From positions 248,001 through 312,000 of the forward strand of contig NZ_CP104850.1 in NCBI RefSeq assembly GCF_028864635.1: a stretch of DNA of 64,000 nt, written 5' to 3'. Source of the stretch: Cloacibacterium sp. TD35 (GTDB lineage Bacteria; Bacteroidota; Bacteroidia; Flavobacteriales; Weeksellaceae). Every line of letters starts with the position of its first letter. Position 1 is the first letter of the stretch. Below are positions 52,698-62,504 of this stretch, one piece after another. A program made the translations under genes and the position numbers. The notes below the pieces were generated by a model, which was given only the letters and a program-made list of their open reading frames with translations, searched no databases and was not told where the DNA came from.

Positions 52698-52979
52698 TTA
52701 CATATTCTTCACATCATTAGGAATTTGGTAAAAAGTAGGATGACGATAGAGTTTATCATCTGCAGGATCAAAGAATGCTTCTTTGTCTATCCCTTCACTT
52801 GTTACCACATATTTGCTGGGAACTACCCAAATAGAAGTTCCTTCTCCGCGTCTTGTATAAACGTCTCTAGCGTTTTGAAGTGCCAGTTCTGCAGTTGGCG
52901 CTTGAACCGTTCCTGCGTGTTTATGAGAAAGTCCTGGTTTGGTTTGGATAAAAACTTCCCACATATCTAAATTGCTCAT
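52698..52979 (-). CDS. paaB: PaaB: phenylacetyl-CoA epoxidase subunit
   Basis: 93 residues from ATG 52979 (MSNLDMWEVFIQTKPGLSHK); the longer frame overlaps paaA and encodes a low-complexity LNLNLNL stretch, so it is rejected. HAGTVQAPTAELALQNARDVYTRRGEG is the conserved PaaB core. Small bridging subunit that tethers PaaAC dimers. Confidence 0.95.
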   Translation of the reverse strand: MSNLDMWEVFIQTKPGLSHKHAGTVQAPTAELALQNARDVYTRRGEGTSIWVVPSKYVVTSEGIDKEAFFDPADDKLYRHPTFYQIPNDVKNM

Positions 52980-52995
52980 ATATTTTAGGTTGAGA

Positions 52996-53946
52996 TTAAG
53001 GTTGAGTTTGAGTAGAATTTTCAGAAACTTTTGCAGCATACGTAATTGCAGCTTCTTTTACCCAAGCGTTTTCTGCTTGTGCTTTTCTTTTGGTTTCGAG
53101 GCGTTTTTTATTGCACGGTCCGTTTCCTTTTAAGATTTCATTAAATTCATCCCAAGGTAAATCGCCAAAATCATAGTGCTGTGTTTCTTCGTTCCATTTT
53201 AAATTTTTATCTGGAACTTTCAGTCCTAAAAACTCTGCTTGAGGAACGGTAACATCTACAAATCTTTGGCGGAGTGAATCGTTACTTTCTCTTTTTACTC
53301 GGTAATTCATTGATTTTTGAGAATTAGGAGAAGCATCATCATTCGGACCGAACATCATCAAAGCTGGCCACCAAAATCTATCTAATGCATCTTGAGCCAA
53401 TTGTTTCTGTTCTTTGGTCCCACGGCAAAGCGTCATCAGAATTTCGTAGCCTTGTCTTTGGTGAAAAGATTCTTCTTTACAAATTCTGAGCATAGCTCTG
53501 GAATAAGGACCGTAAGAATTTCCCATCAACATTACTTGATTCATAATGGCAGCACCGTCTACCAACCAGCCAATCGCTCCAATATCTGCCCAACTTAATG
53601 CTGGATAATTAAAAATACTAGAATATTTGGCTTTTCCAGAAAGCATATCATTATAAGTAGAATCTCTGTCTGCGGCTATTTCTCCGTTGTTCAGCGTTTC
53701 TGTAGCGGCATATAAGTACAAACCGTGACCTGCCTCGTCTTGAATTTTTGCCAAAAGTGCCATTTTTCTTCTCAAACTTGGCGCCCTGGTAATCCAATTG
53801 GCTTCTGGTAACATTCCGACTACTTCAGAATGAGCATGTTGCGAAATCTGTCTTACCAGAAGTTTTCTGTAATCTTCTGGCATCATATCTTTGGGTTCTA
53901 CCTTATTTTCGGCTTGAACGTATTGTAAAAATTTTTCTGTATCCAT
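52996..53946 (-). CDS. paaA: PaaA: phenylacetyl-CoA epoxidase catalytic subunit
   Basis: 316-residue diiron oxygenase subunit that forms the 1,2-epoxide of phenylacetyl-CoA. Diiron ligand segments are present: [24 protein letters not shown] (ExxH) and [16 protein letters not shown] (ExxH). Length is normal. First of the paaABCD block; a repeat-like CGCAAAGGCGCAAA tract lies upstream before the 85-residue protein gene. Confidence 0.97.
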   Translation of the reverse strand: MDTEKFLQYVQAENKVEPKDMMPEDYRKLLVRQISQHAHSEVVGMLPEANWITRAPSLRRKMALLAKIQDEAGHGLYLYAATETLNNGEIAADRDSTYNDMLSGKAKYSSIFNYPALSWADIGAIGWLVDGAAIMNQVMLMGNSYGPYSRAMLRICKEESFHQRQGYEILMTLCRGTKEQKQLAQDALDRFWWPALMMFGPNDDASPNSQKSMNYRVKRESNDSLRQRFVDVTVPQAEFLGLKVPDKNLKWNEETQHYDFGDLPWDEFNEILKGNGPCNKKRLETKRKAQAENAWVKEAAITYAAKVSENSTQTQP

Positions 53947-53952
53947 ATTTTG

Positions 53953-54020
53953 TAACGCAAAGGCGCAAAATAATTTTTAAAAATTTTAATGTTTGTAAGA
54001 CGCAAATTTTGCCTTTGGCA
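53953..54020. repeat. CGCAAAGGCGCAAA-type repeat upstream of paaA
   Basis: ACGCAAAGGCGCAAAA and, 40 bp on, GACGCAAATTTTGCC; the second is also part of a GCAAAATTTGC-like palindromic TTTTGCCTTTGGCAAAA stretch. From memory GCAAAGGCGCAAAG tracts are frequent in flavobacterial intergenic DNA. Confidence 0.5.
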
Positions 54021-54025
54021 AAAAA

Positions 54026-54283
54026 TTATAGTTTTCCGTCGCTTAAATCGTCTTTTATATAAATCCCTACTTTAGAATTTACAAATTCTCCTGCAACGAA
54101 GTTTATTTTTTGGTCTCCGTTGGTAATTTCATACTCTTTGAAAAAGTAAACTTGCCCTTCATAAGGTCCTTTTACTTCTACTTTTTTGTTGACACAATGC
54201 CAATAATAATTCCAAATGTTTGTGCCATTTATTTTAAACTCTTCGTTTTCATCGATGGCTTTTGCGAATTTCCAATTGACCAT
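54026..54283 (-). CDS. Hypothetical 85-residue protein between paaE and paaA
   Basis: Not recognised. No signal peptide or membrane helix. Aromatic-rich start (MVNWKFAKAIDENEEF, IWNYYWHCVNKKVEV) followed by beta-type segments (GQVYFFKEYEITNGDQKINFVAGEFVNSKVGIYI). It lies in the middle of the paa cluster with short spacing to paaE (23 bp), so it is likely cotranscribed; whether it serves the pathway is unknown. Confidence 0.6.
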   Translation of the reverse strand: MVNWKFAKAIDENEEFKINGTNIWNYYWHCVNKKVEVKGPYEGQVYFFKEYEITNGDQKINFVAGEFVNSKVGIYIKDDLSDGKL

Positions 54284-54306
54284 TTTTTTAAATTTTTTAG
54301 AATGAA

Positions 54307-55392
54307 TTATACATCATAGTTCAGCATAACAATATTGGTAGTAGGGTGACACTGACAAGTTAATACAAAACCTCTTGCGACTTCGTCTTCGGTAAGCGCA
54401 AAGTTTTTTTCCATAAAAACCTCACCTTCCATCACTTGAGCTTTGCAGGTGCAACAAACACCGCCTTTACATGCAAACGGAACTGGTAAGTTTTCTTTCA
54501 ATGCTTTATCTAAAATACTTTCTTTTTTAGAATTGAGATGAATAGAATACTCATCATCATCTATAATCAGCGTTACAAAACTTTCTAAGTTGGGTATTTT
54601 CTTGAATTCCTCGCTCATTTCTGCATTATCTTCATCATCTGGAGCAGAGAAATATTCATATAAAACCTGCAATGCAGGAACTTTTCTTTCTTTTTTCAGA
54701 AAATCCGAAGTGGACTTAATCATTTCGGTTGGTCCACAAATGAAAAACGTAGAATCTTCTGGTTTTATTTCGAAATTTTTATCTAAAAGTTGGCCTAGCT
54801 TTTCAATAGTGATTCTTCCTTCAAAAAGAGCATCTTCTTGTGGCTCTCTACTCAAAATATACGTAACCTGAAATCTCTCTGGGAATTGCTCTTTCAAGGC
54901 ATCTAATTCTTCTTTGAGTAAAATATTTTGAGAGTCTTTATTGCCAAAAAACAATAAAACTTTAGCATTTGGCTCTTGAAATAATGCTTCTTTGAGATTA
55001 GACAAAACTGGAGAAATACCGCTTCCTGCTGCTATTCCTACATAGTTTTTGTGATTAGACGCGTGATAATTCGTACAGAAGTTTCCCATAGGTTGTTGCA
55101 CTTCTACCTCATCATTTTCTTTAAGATTTTGATTAAGATAGGTAGAAATAGTACCGTTTTCCATCTGTTTAACTAAAATGGAAAGCGTTTGAGAATTTTC
55201 TGAAGGAGCATCTATGATAGAATAGGAACGGCGAAACTCTTCTTCACCAAAATTAAACTTGAGGTTAAGATATTGCCCCTGTTTAAATTTAAATTTATCT
55301 TGTATTGTAGAAGGTATTTCGAAGGTAATTTTTACCGCTTCATTTGTAACCTTCTGAATTCTAGCTACTTTTAATGTATAAAAATGGTTCAT
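54307..55392 (-). CDS. paaE: PaaE: phenylacetyl-CoA epoxidase reductase
   Basis: 361-residue iron-sulfur flavoprotein that passes electrons from NADPH to PaaABC. FNR-like FAD domain (about 1-100, EEFRRSYSIIDAP; GQYLNLKF), NADPH domain (GIAAGSGISPVLSNLKE; FFICGPTEMIKS) and a C-terminal plant-type ferredoxin with ligands in PFACKGGVCCTCKAQ and VLTCQC. Downstream of the tetR-type regulator gene, so first enzyme gene of the cluster. Confidence 0.96.
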   Translation of the reverse strand: MNHFYTLKVARIQKVTNEAVKITFEIPSTIQDKFKFKQGQYLNLKFNFGEEEFRRSYSIIDAPSENSQTLSILVKQMENGTISTYLNQNLKENDEVEVQQPMGNFCTNYHASNHKNYVGIAAGSGISPVLSNLKEALFQEPNAKVLLFFGNKDSQNILLKEELDALKEQFPERFQVTYILSREPQEDALFEGRITIEKLGQLLDKNFEIKPEDSTFFICGPTEMIKSTSDFLKKERKVPALQVLYEYFSAPDDEDNAEMSEEFKKIPNLESFVTLIIDDDEYSIHLNSKKESILDKALKENLPVPFACKGGVCCTCKAQVMEGEVFMEKNFALTEDEVARGFVLTCQCHPTTNIVMLNYDV

Positions 55393-55464
55393 ATCAATTC
55401 ATTTCTTCGGAAGTAACCCGAGGTCAACAAATATAATATTTTATGCGAAAAATAAAAGATAAAT

Positions 55465-56052
55465 TTATTTTTTCCCAATAGCGCCATAAAGTAGCATACT
55501 TGAGAGAAAATGGTAGTGTTTTTTTAAATCAAAATTTTCTTCTGGAATATGCCTATACACATTATTTAAAACACTTAGGGCGAGCTTAGTAGTTAATTCT
55601 AATTCATCATCATCTTTTACTCCTAGAGAGGTTAAGTAATTTTTAATTATTTGACCAGAAAAATCTCTGTAAGAAATAATGATTTGAAAATATTTGTTTT
55701 GTTCTTTAAAATCTACTTTTAATCTATAAATATTGGTAAAAAAAACATCATAGGATTTTACATTATAGAACATAGCCTCTAAATGATTGGTTACCAATAT
55801 CCTTATTTTATCTACATATGACAAACCTGGAGTATTAATCTCAGCGTTTTTCTGCATAAGTCTGTTACGTACATCTTCACAAATCCACTCCATTATTTCT
55901 TCTTTTGACTTAATGTGAGCATAAAGTGATGCAGCTTTTACATTCATCACTTCTGCAATATCTCTCATTGAGGTATCTGCATAACCTCTTTTGTGGAACA
56001 AATCAAGAGCTACATTAAGTATCTCCTGTTGCCTAGGGGTGAGATGTTTCAT
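55465..56052 (-). CDS. TetR/AcrR-family transcriptional regulator of the paa cluster
   Basis: 195 residues. The N-terminal HTH (ILNVALDLFHKRGYADTSMRDIAEVMNV, then AASLYAHIKSKEEI) is a typical TetR domain; the C-terminal ligand-binding domain is all-helical. It is the first gene of the minus-strand paa cluster, replacing the PaaX (GntR-type) regulator of E. coli. Expected to repress paa genes until an aromatic acyl-CoA binds, by analogy with PaaR of other bacteria; the operator is not identified. Confidence 0.88.
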   Translation of the reverse strand: MKHLTPRQQEILNVALDLFHKRGYADTSMRDIAEVMNVKAASLYAHIKSKEEIMEWICEDVRNRLMQKNAEINTPGLSYVDKIRILVTNHLEAMFYNVKSYDVFFTNIYRLKVDFKEQNKYFQIIISYRDFSGQIIKNYLTSLGVKDDDELELTTKLALSVLNNVYRHIPEENFDLKKHYHFLSSMLLYGAIGKK

Positions 56053-56201
56053 TTGCGTAGGCGTTTATACAAATATACAATATAAAACTTTTAAAAAAAT
56101 ACGCATTTCATCATAAAATAAATAATTTTTAAAACTATTGATTATTAAACATCAAAACATACTTCAGAAATTCTTTCAATTTCCAATATTAGAAAAATTT
56201 C

Positions 56202-56258
56202 GAAATCAGAAATTTTGTCTCTAATTTTTTTGAAAATTATAGAAATCAGGAAATTTTG
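56202..56258. promoter_or_regulatory. Forty-bp-spaced direct repeats upstream of clpB
   Basis: GAAATCAGAAATTTTG (56202-56217) and GAAATCAGGAAATTTTG (56242-56258) lie in the 260-bp spacer between the divergent tetR and clpB genes. Their starts are 40 bp apart, close to four helical turns. Candidate operator or just local duplication; no other feature seen in the spacer. Confidence 0.45.
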
Positions 56259-56312
56259 ACTTGAAAAATACTTTAGAATACATTTTGAAGCATACCAATC
56301 AAAACCATTAAT

Positions 56313-58919
56313 ATGAACTTAAACCAATATACCACAAAATCACAAGAAGCCATTCAAAAAGCACAACAAATTGCGCTGGATTTTGGCCATCAAAGCATTG
56401 AACCACAACATTTATTAGAAGGTATTCTTCAAGTAGATGAAAATATTTCTGCTTTCTTAATGAAAAAATCAGAAGCAGACCTTAATCTTATAAGAGAAAA
56501 AAACCGTGAAGCTTTAGAAAAACTTCCAAAAGTAGAAGGTGGAAACATTTATCTTTCTCAATCAGCAAATAAAATTCTATTAGACGCTCCAAATATTGCC
56601 AAAAAAATGGGCGATGAATACGTAACCATTGAGCATCTTTGGCTTTCACTTTTAGATGTAAATTCTGAAGTTTCTAAAATTTTGAAAGATTCTGGAGTGA
56701 CTAAAAACTCATTAGAAACCGCTATCAAAGAATTGAGAAAAGGAAGCAAAGCAACTTCGGCAAGTTCAGAAGAAACCTATCAAAGTTTAAATAAATATGC
56801 TAAAAATTTCAACGAGCTCGCCGCAGAAGGAAAACTAGACCCTGTAATTGGTAGAGACGAAGAAATAAGAAGAGTTTTACAAATTTTATCAAGAAGAAAC
56901 AAAAACAACCCAATTCTGATTGGTGAACCAGGTGTAGGTAAAACCGCTATTGCAGAAGGAATTGCTCACAGAATCATTAGTGGTGATGTTCCTGAAAACC
57001 TAATGGATAAAACCATTTATTCACTAGATATGGGCGCATTAATTGCTGGTGCAAAATACAAAGGTGAATTCGAGGAGCGTTTGAAATCTGTAGTGAATGA
57101 AGTCATCAAAAGTGATGGACAAATCATTCTCTTCATCGATGAAATTCACACTTTAGTAGGAGCTGGTGGTGGAGAAGGCGCAATGGATGCTGCTAATATT
57201 TTAAAACCCGCACTAGCAAGAGGAGAACTCAGAGCAGTGGGCGCAACTACTTTAAACGAATATCAAAAATATTTTGAAAAAGATAAAGCTTTAGAAAGAC
57301 GTTTCCAAAAAGTAATGGTAGAAGAACCAGACACAGAATCTGCGATTTCTATCTTGAGAGGAATTAAAGATAAGTACGAAGCGCATCATAAAGTAAGAAT
57401 AAAAGACGAAGCCATTATTGCTGCTGTAGAAATGTCTCAAAGATATATTTCAGACAGATTTTTACCAGATAAAGCCATCGATTTAATAGATGAAGCTTCA
57501 GCAAAACTGAGAATGGAAATCAATTCTAAACCTGAAGAATTAGATGTTCTTGACAGAAAATTAATGCAGTTAGAAATAGAACTCGCAGCAATTTCTAGAG
57601 AGAAAAATGAATTGAAAATCAATCATCTGAAAGAAGATATTGCAAAAATTCAGGAACAAAGAAACGAAATTCATGCAAAATGGCTTGGCGAAAAACAAAA
57701 ATCAGAAGATTTAACCGCCATTAAAAAAGAAATAGAATCTCTGAAATTAGAAGCAGAAAGAGCTTCCAGAGTTGGTGATTACGCAAAAGTTGCCGAAATA
57801 CAATACGGTAAACTCAGAGAAAAAGAGGAAGATTTGAAAAAATTAGAACTCGAAATGCAAAATCATCAGAATGAACTTATCAAAGAAGAGGTAACCGCCG
57901 AAAACATTTCAGAAGTCATTGCAAAATGGACTGGGATCCCAGTTACCAAATTACTTCAATCTGAAAGAGAAAAATTACTAAATCTAGAAACCGAACTCCA
58001 CCACAGAGTAGTAGGTCAAGAAGAAGCTACCACTGCAGTTGCAGATGCCATTAGAAGAAATAGAGCAGGATTAAATGACGAGAAAAAACCTATCGGAAGT
58101 TTCCTATTCCTTGGAACCACTGGCGTTGGTAAAACAGAATTGGCAAAAGCTTTGGCAGAATTCCTATTCGACGATGAGAACAACATGACCAGAATAGACA
58201 TGAGTGAATATCAAGAAAGACACTCAGTTTCTAGATTAGTTGGTGCGCCTCCAGGTTATGTAGGTTATGACGAAGGTGGGCAATTAACCGAAGCCGTAAG
58301 AAGAAGACCGTATTCTGTGGTGCTTTTGGACGAAATAGAAAAAGCGCATCCAGATGTTTTCAATACGCTTTTACAAGTTTTAGACGATGGAAGATTAACC
58401 GATAATAAAGGACGAGTGGTGAATTTTAAAAATTCTATCATTATTATGACTTCCAACCTTGGTTCGCATATTATTCAGGAACGTTTTGACGCTGCACAGC
58501 GCGACAAAGATGACAATATCGATTTTGAAACTTTAGAAGCAACCAAAGAAGAAGTTTTCGGACTATTGAAACAATCTCTTCGTCCTGAATTTTTAAACAG
58601 AATAGATGAAGTGGTGCTTTTCCAACCGTTAAGCAAATCAGAAATTGGTAAAATCGTAAATTTCCAATTAAGAGGATTTAATCAAATGCTAGAAAAGAGA
58701 AACATCATCTTAACTGCAACCGAAGATGCTTTAAAATATCTAACGAACAAAGGTTATGACCCAGTTTTTGGAGCTAGACCACTGAAGAGAGTTCTTCAAC
58801 AAGAAGTGCTCAACAGATTGTCTAAAGAAATTCTAGCCGGGAAAATAAATGATGGCGACAGAATTACTCTAGATTATTTCGAAGAGAGCGGGCTGGTTTT
58901 TCGACCAGTTGAAATATAA
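56313..58919 (+). CDS. clpB: ATP-dependent disaggregase ClpB
   Basis: 868-residue Hsp100 chaperone that rescues aggregated proteins with DnaK. N-terminal Clp-N repeats (about 1-145, [33 protein letters not shown]), AAA-1 with GEPGVGKTA, a coiled-coil middle domain (about 400-525, long Lys/Glu-rich helices), AAA-2 with GTTGVGKTE and [13 protein letters not shown], and the C-terminal small domain with [13 protein letters not shown]. The middle domain identifies ClpB rather than ClpA/C. Own transcription unit. Confidence 0.98.
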   Translation: MNLNQYTTKSQEAIQKAQQIALDFGHQSIEPQHLLEGILQVDENISAFLMKKSEADLNLIREKNREALEKLPKVEGGNIYLSQSANKILLDAPNIAKKMGDEYVTIEHLWLSLLDVNSEVSKILKDSGVTKNSLETAIKELRKGSKATSASSEETYQSLNKYAKNFNELAAEGKLDPVIGRDEEIRRVLQILSRRNKNNPILIGEPGVGKTAIAEGIAHRIISGDVPENLMDKTIYSLDMGALIAGAKYKGEFEERLKSVVNEVIKSDGQIILFIDEIHTLVGAGGGEGAMDAANILKPALARGELRAVGATTLNEYQKYFEKDKALERRFQKVMVEEPDTESAISILRGIKDKYEAHHKVRIKDEAIIAAVEMSQRYISDRFLPDKAIDLIDEASAKLRMEINSKPEELDVLDRKLMQLEIELAAISREKNELKINHLKEDIAKIQEQRNEIHAKWLGEKQKSEDLTAIKKEIESLKLEAERASRVGDYAKVAEIQYGKLREKEEDLKKLELEMQNHQNELIKEEVTAENISEVIAKWTGIPVTKLLQSEREKLLNLETELHHRVVGQEEATTAVADAIRRNRAGLNDEKKPIGSFLFLGTTGVGKTELAKALAEFLFDDENNMTRIDMSEYQERHSVSRLVGAPPGYVGYDEGGQLTEAVRRRPYSVVLLDEIEKAHPDVFNTLLQVLDDGRLTDNKGRVVNFKNSIIIMTSNLGSHIIQERFDAAQRDKDDNIDFETLEATKEEVFGLLKQSLRPEFLNRIDEVVLFQPLSKSEIGKIVNFQLRGFNQMLEKRNIILTATEDALKYLTNKGYDPVFGARPLKRVLQQEVLNRLSKEILAGKINDGDRITLDYFEESGLVFRPVEI

Positions 58920-58965
58920 CATTCATATTTTTCATATATAACTAACCATTTAAGTTTTTCATAGG

Positions 58966-59005
58966 AGATCCGTCTGGAATTTTTTCAGGCGGATTTTTCT
59001 TTTTT
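58966..59005 (+). terminator. Terminator after clpB
   Basis: ATCCGTCTG-GAATTTTTT-CAGGCGGAT followed by TTTTCTTTTTT, 45 bp past the stop. Confidence 0.8.
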
Positions 59006-59204
59006 AAAACATTACAAAAATTTTATCTAAAAAATAAATCTTCTGGAATTTTTCCTATCAACATTCCAAAAATAGCTTTGAAAGACAGTCATTTAAATTA
59101 CATAATTCGTAAAGATTTAAGTTATTTTAACACTCAAAACACAATTATAAAATGATTATAATGAATAAAAATTAAGGATTTTTGAAAAAAAATTTCAAAA
59201 AAAT
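59006..59204. other. Non-coding AT-rich spacer
   Basis: Part of the 357-bp gap between clpB and the M43 lipoprotein gene. Apart from the terminator before it and the promoter candidate after it I see no coding frame, repeat or structured RNA. Confidence 0.5.
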
Positions 59205-59205
59205 A

Positions 59206-59236
59206 TTGTACAATAATTTTCAACTCTATATATTCG
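59206..59236 (+). promoter_or_regulatory. Candidate promoter of the M43 lipoprotein gene
   Basis: TTG (59206-59208), a 20-bp gap and TATATTCG (59229-59236), one base off TAnnTTTG, 40 bp before the ATG. Confidence 0.4.
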
Positions 59237-59276
59237 CAATTGTGAATTAAACATTTTATTTAAAAATTAATTTTAT

Positions 59277-60260
59277 ATGAAGAAATTATTATTCGGAGTT
59301 ATGGCGCTAGGAATGTTAGCTGCATGTAACACAACTGAGGAAACTGCTAGCTTATCAGAAAGCACAGCTAGAACTGCAACTGCCTCTAGAAAGGCTTGTC
59401 CTTCTGAAGAAATCAGAGCAAACTTATTAAAAAGTGATGCTGGCGCAAGAGCTAGATACGCTGCCCTAGAAGCGAAAACTGAAAAATTCATCCAAGCTAA
59501 GAAATTAGGAAGAGTATTAGCTGATGGAACTGTAGAAATCCCTGTGGTTGTAAATTTACTTTACAGAACTACTGCAGAAAATTTATCAGACGCTAGAATC
59601 GCAGAACAAATTAACGTTCTTAACAAAGATTTTGGAGCAACAAACTCAGACGTTAGTAAAATTCCAGCAGAATTTACTTCAGTAGCTGCAGGTGATACTA
59701 AAGTAAGATTCAGACTAGTGAAAACTGTTAGAAAATCTACTAAGACAAGATCATGGAGAACTAATGACGCAATGAAAAAAACTTCATCTGGAGGAATTGA
59801 CGCTACAGATCCAACACAATATTTCAACATTTGGGTTGTAGGTGATATGGGAAGCATCTTAGGATATGCTACTTTCCCAGAATCTGCTGGTCTATGGAAT
59901 GATGGTGTTGTATTAGCTGCTCCATACACAGGTGTAACTGGTGCAACCGCTCCTTATAACCTAGGTAGAACTGCAACTCACGAAGTAGGTCACTATTTAA
60001 ACCTTCGTCATATCTGGGGAGATGCAACTTGTGGAAACGATTTCGTAGCTGACACTCCTACTCAAACTGGTTCTAATGGTGGATCACCAAGCTATCCTTT
60101 ATACAATACATGTGGTGGTGTACAAAGATCTGTTATGTTCATGAACTATATGGATTATGTATATGACTCTGCTATGTATATGTTCTCTGCAGGCCAAAGA
60201 GACAGAATGCAAGCTGTAGTAGCTGCAGGAGGTGTAAGAGCAGGTTTAAGAAATTTATAA
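59277..60260 (+). CDS. M43 zinc metalloprotease, lipoprotein form
   Basis: 327 residues. Lipoprotein signal with lipobox LAAC (Cys17), a Ser/Thr/Ala-rich linker, a propeptide region and the M43 catalytic domain: HEVGHYLNLRH at 235-245 (zinc ligands plus catalytic Glu), IWGDATCGNDFVADTPTQ and the Met-turn MFMNYMDYVYDSAMYMF. Unlike the paralogue at 7924-9897 it has no T9SS domain or accessory beta domains and ends soon after the catalytic domain, so it should stay lipid-anchored in the envelope. Codon use (many CTA, GCT, GGT) suggests fairly strong expression. Flanked by a terminator. Confidence 0.92.
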   Translation: MKKLLFGVMALGMLAACNTTEETASLSESTARTATASRKACPSEEIRANLLKSDAGARARYAALEAKTEKFIQAKKLGRVLADGTVEIPVVVNLLYRTTAENLSDARIAEQINVLNKDFGATNSDVSKIPAEFTSVAAGDTKVRFRLVKTVRKSTKTRSWRTNDAMKKTSSGGIDATDPTQYFNIWVVGDMGSILGYATFPESAGLWNDGVVLAAPYTGVTGATAPYNLGRTATHEVGHYLNLRHIWGDATCGNDFVADTPTQTGSNGGSPSYPLYNTCGGVQRSVMFMNYMDYVYDSAMYMFSAGQRDRMQAVVAAGGVRAGLRNL

Positions 60261-60276
60261 AATTCTATACATCAAT

Positions 60277-60308
60277 AAAAAAGCCGAATCTATGATTCGG
60301 CTTTTTGT
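60277..60308 (+). terminator. Terminator after the M43 lipoprotein gene
   Basis: AAAAGCCGAATC-TAT-GATTCGGCTTTTTG; shared with the convergent T9SS protein gene. Confidence 0.85.
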
Positions 60309-60309
60309 T

Positions 60310-62433
60310 TTATCTGTTTTTTAGAAGAATCCAACCCGTTCTGGTATAATGACCATCTATTTCCAGTACATACCAATAAGTTCCCGAAGGCAAAAGCCTA
60401 CCATTATATAATCCATCCCAATTAAATTTAACCAAATTTTCTGCAGTAAAAACCTGAGTCCCATATCTATCAAAAATCTTAAGTTTCACATTTGAGAAAA
60501 ATTCTATATTAGAAACCTTCCAAACATCATTATAACCATCTTGATTAGGCGTGAAAGCATTTGGAATAAAAAGCACCGCCGAAGTAGCTACTGCCGTACA
60601 GCTATTAACCTGAGATTTCACATAAACCTGATAAATACCCGCAGATAAATTTTTAAAGATATTGGAGGTTTGCCAGTTTACATTATCTAATGAATAAAAA
60701 TATGGTGGATTACCATTTTCTGCTATAATTTCTAGAAAATCCTCGCCACTTTTAACCTGAGTAATTACAGGAGTAACCCCTAGATTTACATTTACCGTTT
60801 GAATAGCTACACACCCTTTACTATCTGTAAGTTTTACAGAATATTGCCCAGGACTTGAAACTTGTAAAGTTTGACTTACTATTGGCGGAACCGTTTGCCA
60901 TTCTGCAATAAAACCAACACCAACATCTAAAACAATATTTTCTCCATCACAAATAGAAGTATCTTTTAAAACAGTGGAAAATGGAGCTTGTAGAATTTTA
61001 ACTTTTACTTCTGTCCTTTCACTTTCGCAGCCGTTAACCGTTTGTGACACCCAAAAAGAAAAATCTCCAGCAATTGAAGTATTAGGAATTGGAGCGACTG
61101 AATCCCCAGTACCTCCTGTTAAACTAGTATACCATTTCAAATCAGTTCCGACTGCTGACAAAGATGCGGCAGTGGAATTTTGACAAAATTCATAGTTTGA
61201 AACGATAGGAGCCGATGGATTATCAAGAATATTAACCGAAATTTTCGCTCTTGCACTCTCACAACCATTTACCGTTTGGGTAATCCAAAAATCTTTAGTT
61301 CCAACTACAGAAGTATCAATAATAGGAGTATTTATACTTCCTACCCCACCAGTTGCAGAAGTGTACCAAAGTATATTATTTTCTGGAATCGTGAGGGTTG
61401 CGGTAGAATTTTTACAAAAACTAAAACTCCTATTGCTTGGTGCACTAGGATAACCATTGATTTTAACAGTAGAAACACCAGACATTACCCTACAAGAAGT
61501 CAAATTAATATTTGCAGCCTCGCCTACTATAAATCTGAATTGGTCATTATTCTGATAACTCCCTGCCGGAATGGTAATATTAGGATTACTTGTTGCGCCA
61601 GTTAAATTTATCCAAGTATTTCCACCATCAGAACTTTTTTGCCAAATATAATTTACATTTAGAAAAGTATTTGCGCTCATCTGCGCTGTAAGAATAAAAT
61701 TTTGCGAATTATCACAAACCCCTGTTGTAAATATATTACCTAAAGTAGATGTAATAGAAGTTGATGGACCACAAGGCGAAAAACTTATATCATCTATAGC
61801 CAGATCGTTCCCGTTTCCTCCTGGTGAATTATTAATTAAAACTACATCTACTTCAGATGAAGAAGGATCTGATTTAAAATCCGTTGAAAAGTTTTTCCAT
61901 ACTTCTCCATTCTCTTCATTTAAATCTCCTGTAGAAAATGATTTTATAATAGCTCCTGAAGTACTTCTAATTTGAAACGTAACATTAGGTTTTATGATAT
62001 TCGCTCCTGCTCTATGTATATTTAATATCCATGCAGAAAATAGGTAGGTTTGGTTAGGACATAAATTTGATACTCTTCTTCTATAAAATTCTCCTGGAGT
62101 ATAATCTGCATTTACCACTAACATATTTCCGTAAGTTCCAGAGGGATCATTGGTATGATCTAATGATTTCTGCCAACCCCATGATAAATATTCAGTAGTA
62201 TTTGAAATTGTATAACGGCCGTCATTTGGCGGAAATGTAGATGAATAAATGTAATTCGTAAAAGCTGGTGGCACTAATGCTGGAGAAATCGTTTGAAATG
62301 AATTATTTACCCTTCCAAAATCTTCAATAAAAATAGGGGCTCCAAAAGAACCTCCACATGTCTGAGAATTTATCCTTCCAAAGAAAACCAAATTTAAAAA
62401 TAGTAGAAACTTAAAATAATTTTTCCACGACAT
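60310..62433 (-). CDS. Type B T9SS-sorted surface protein with Ig-like repeats
   Basis: 707 residues. Signal peptide (MSWKNYFKFLLFLNLVFFGRINSQ), a large N-terminal carbohydrate-binding-like beta domain (about 30-220, ending VDVVLINNSPGGNGNDLAIDDISF), then Ig-like modules of about 80 residues that repeat the pattern FCKNSTA...LWYTSATGG...FWITQTVNGCESARAKISVNIL and FCQNSTA...LKWYTSLTGG...FWVSQTVNGCESERTEVKVKIL. The last about 85 residues (FIPNAFTPNQDGYNDVWKV ... RYGTQVF ... GTYWYVLEIDG ... GWILLKNR) are the gliding-motility-associated (CHU_C, type B) sorting domain. Likely an adhesin or surface-layer component; ligand unknown. Confidence 0.92.
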   Translation of the reverse strand: MSWKNYFKFLLFLNLVFFGRINSQTCGGSFGAPIFIEDFGRVNNSFQTISPALVPPAFTNYIYSSTFPPNDGRYTISNTTEYLSWGWQKSLDHTNDPSGTYGNMLVVNADYTPGEFYRRRVSNLCPNQTYLFSAWILNIHRAGANIIKPNVTFQIRSTSGAIIKSFSTGDLNEENGEVWKNFSTDFKSDPSSSEVDVVLINNSPGGNGNDLAIDDISFSPCGPSTSITSTLGNIFTTGVCDNSQNFILTAQMSANTFLNVNYIWQKSSDGGNTWINLTGATSNPNITIPAGSYQNNDQFRFIVGEAANINLTSCRVMSGVSTVKINGYPSAPSNRSFSFCKNSTATLTIPENNILWYTSATGGVGSINTPIIDTSVVGTKDFWITQTVNGCESARAKISVNILDNPSAPIVSNYEFCQNSTAASLSAVGTDLKWYTSLTGGTGDSVAPIPNTSIAGDFSFWVSQTVNGCESERTEVKVKILQAPFSTVLKDTSICDGENIVLDVGVGFIAEWQTVPPIVSQTLQVSSPGQYSVKLTDSKGCVAIQTVNVNLGVTPVITQVKSGEDFLEIIAENGNPPYFYSLDNVNWQTSNIFKNLSAGIYQVYVKSQVNSCTAVATSAVLFIPNAFTPNQDGYNDVWKVSNIEFFSNVKLKIFDRYGTQVFTAENLVKFNWDGLYNGRLLPSGTYWYVLEIDGHYTRTGWILLKNR

Positions 62434-62478
62434 TATTGCCTTTTTTTGAGACTATAAAATTAGGTATTTAAAATTAAA

Positions 62479-62504
62479 AATCCCGAAAATAATTTTCGGG
62501 ATTA
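62479..62504 (-). terminator. Terminator overlapping the end of the frameshifted lipoprotein gene
   Basis: AATCCCGAAAA-TTA-TTTTCGGGATT followed by TTTAATTTT on the minus strand; one arm starts at the stop codon. Confidence 0.8.
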
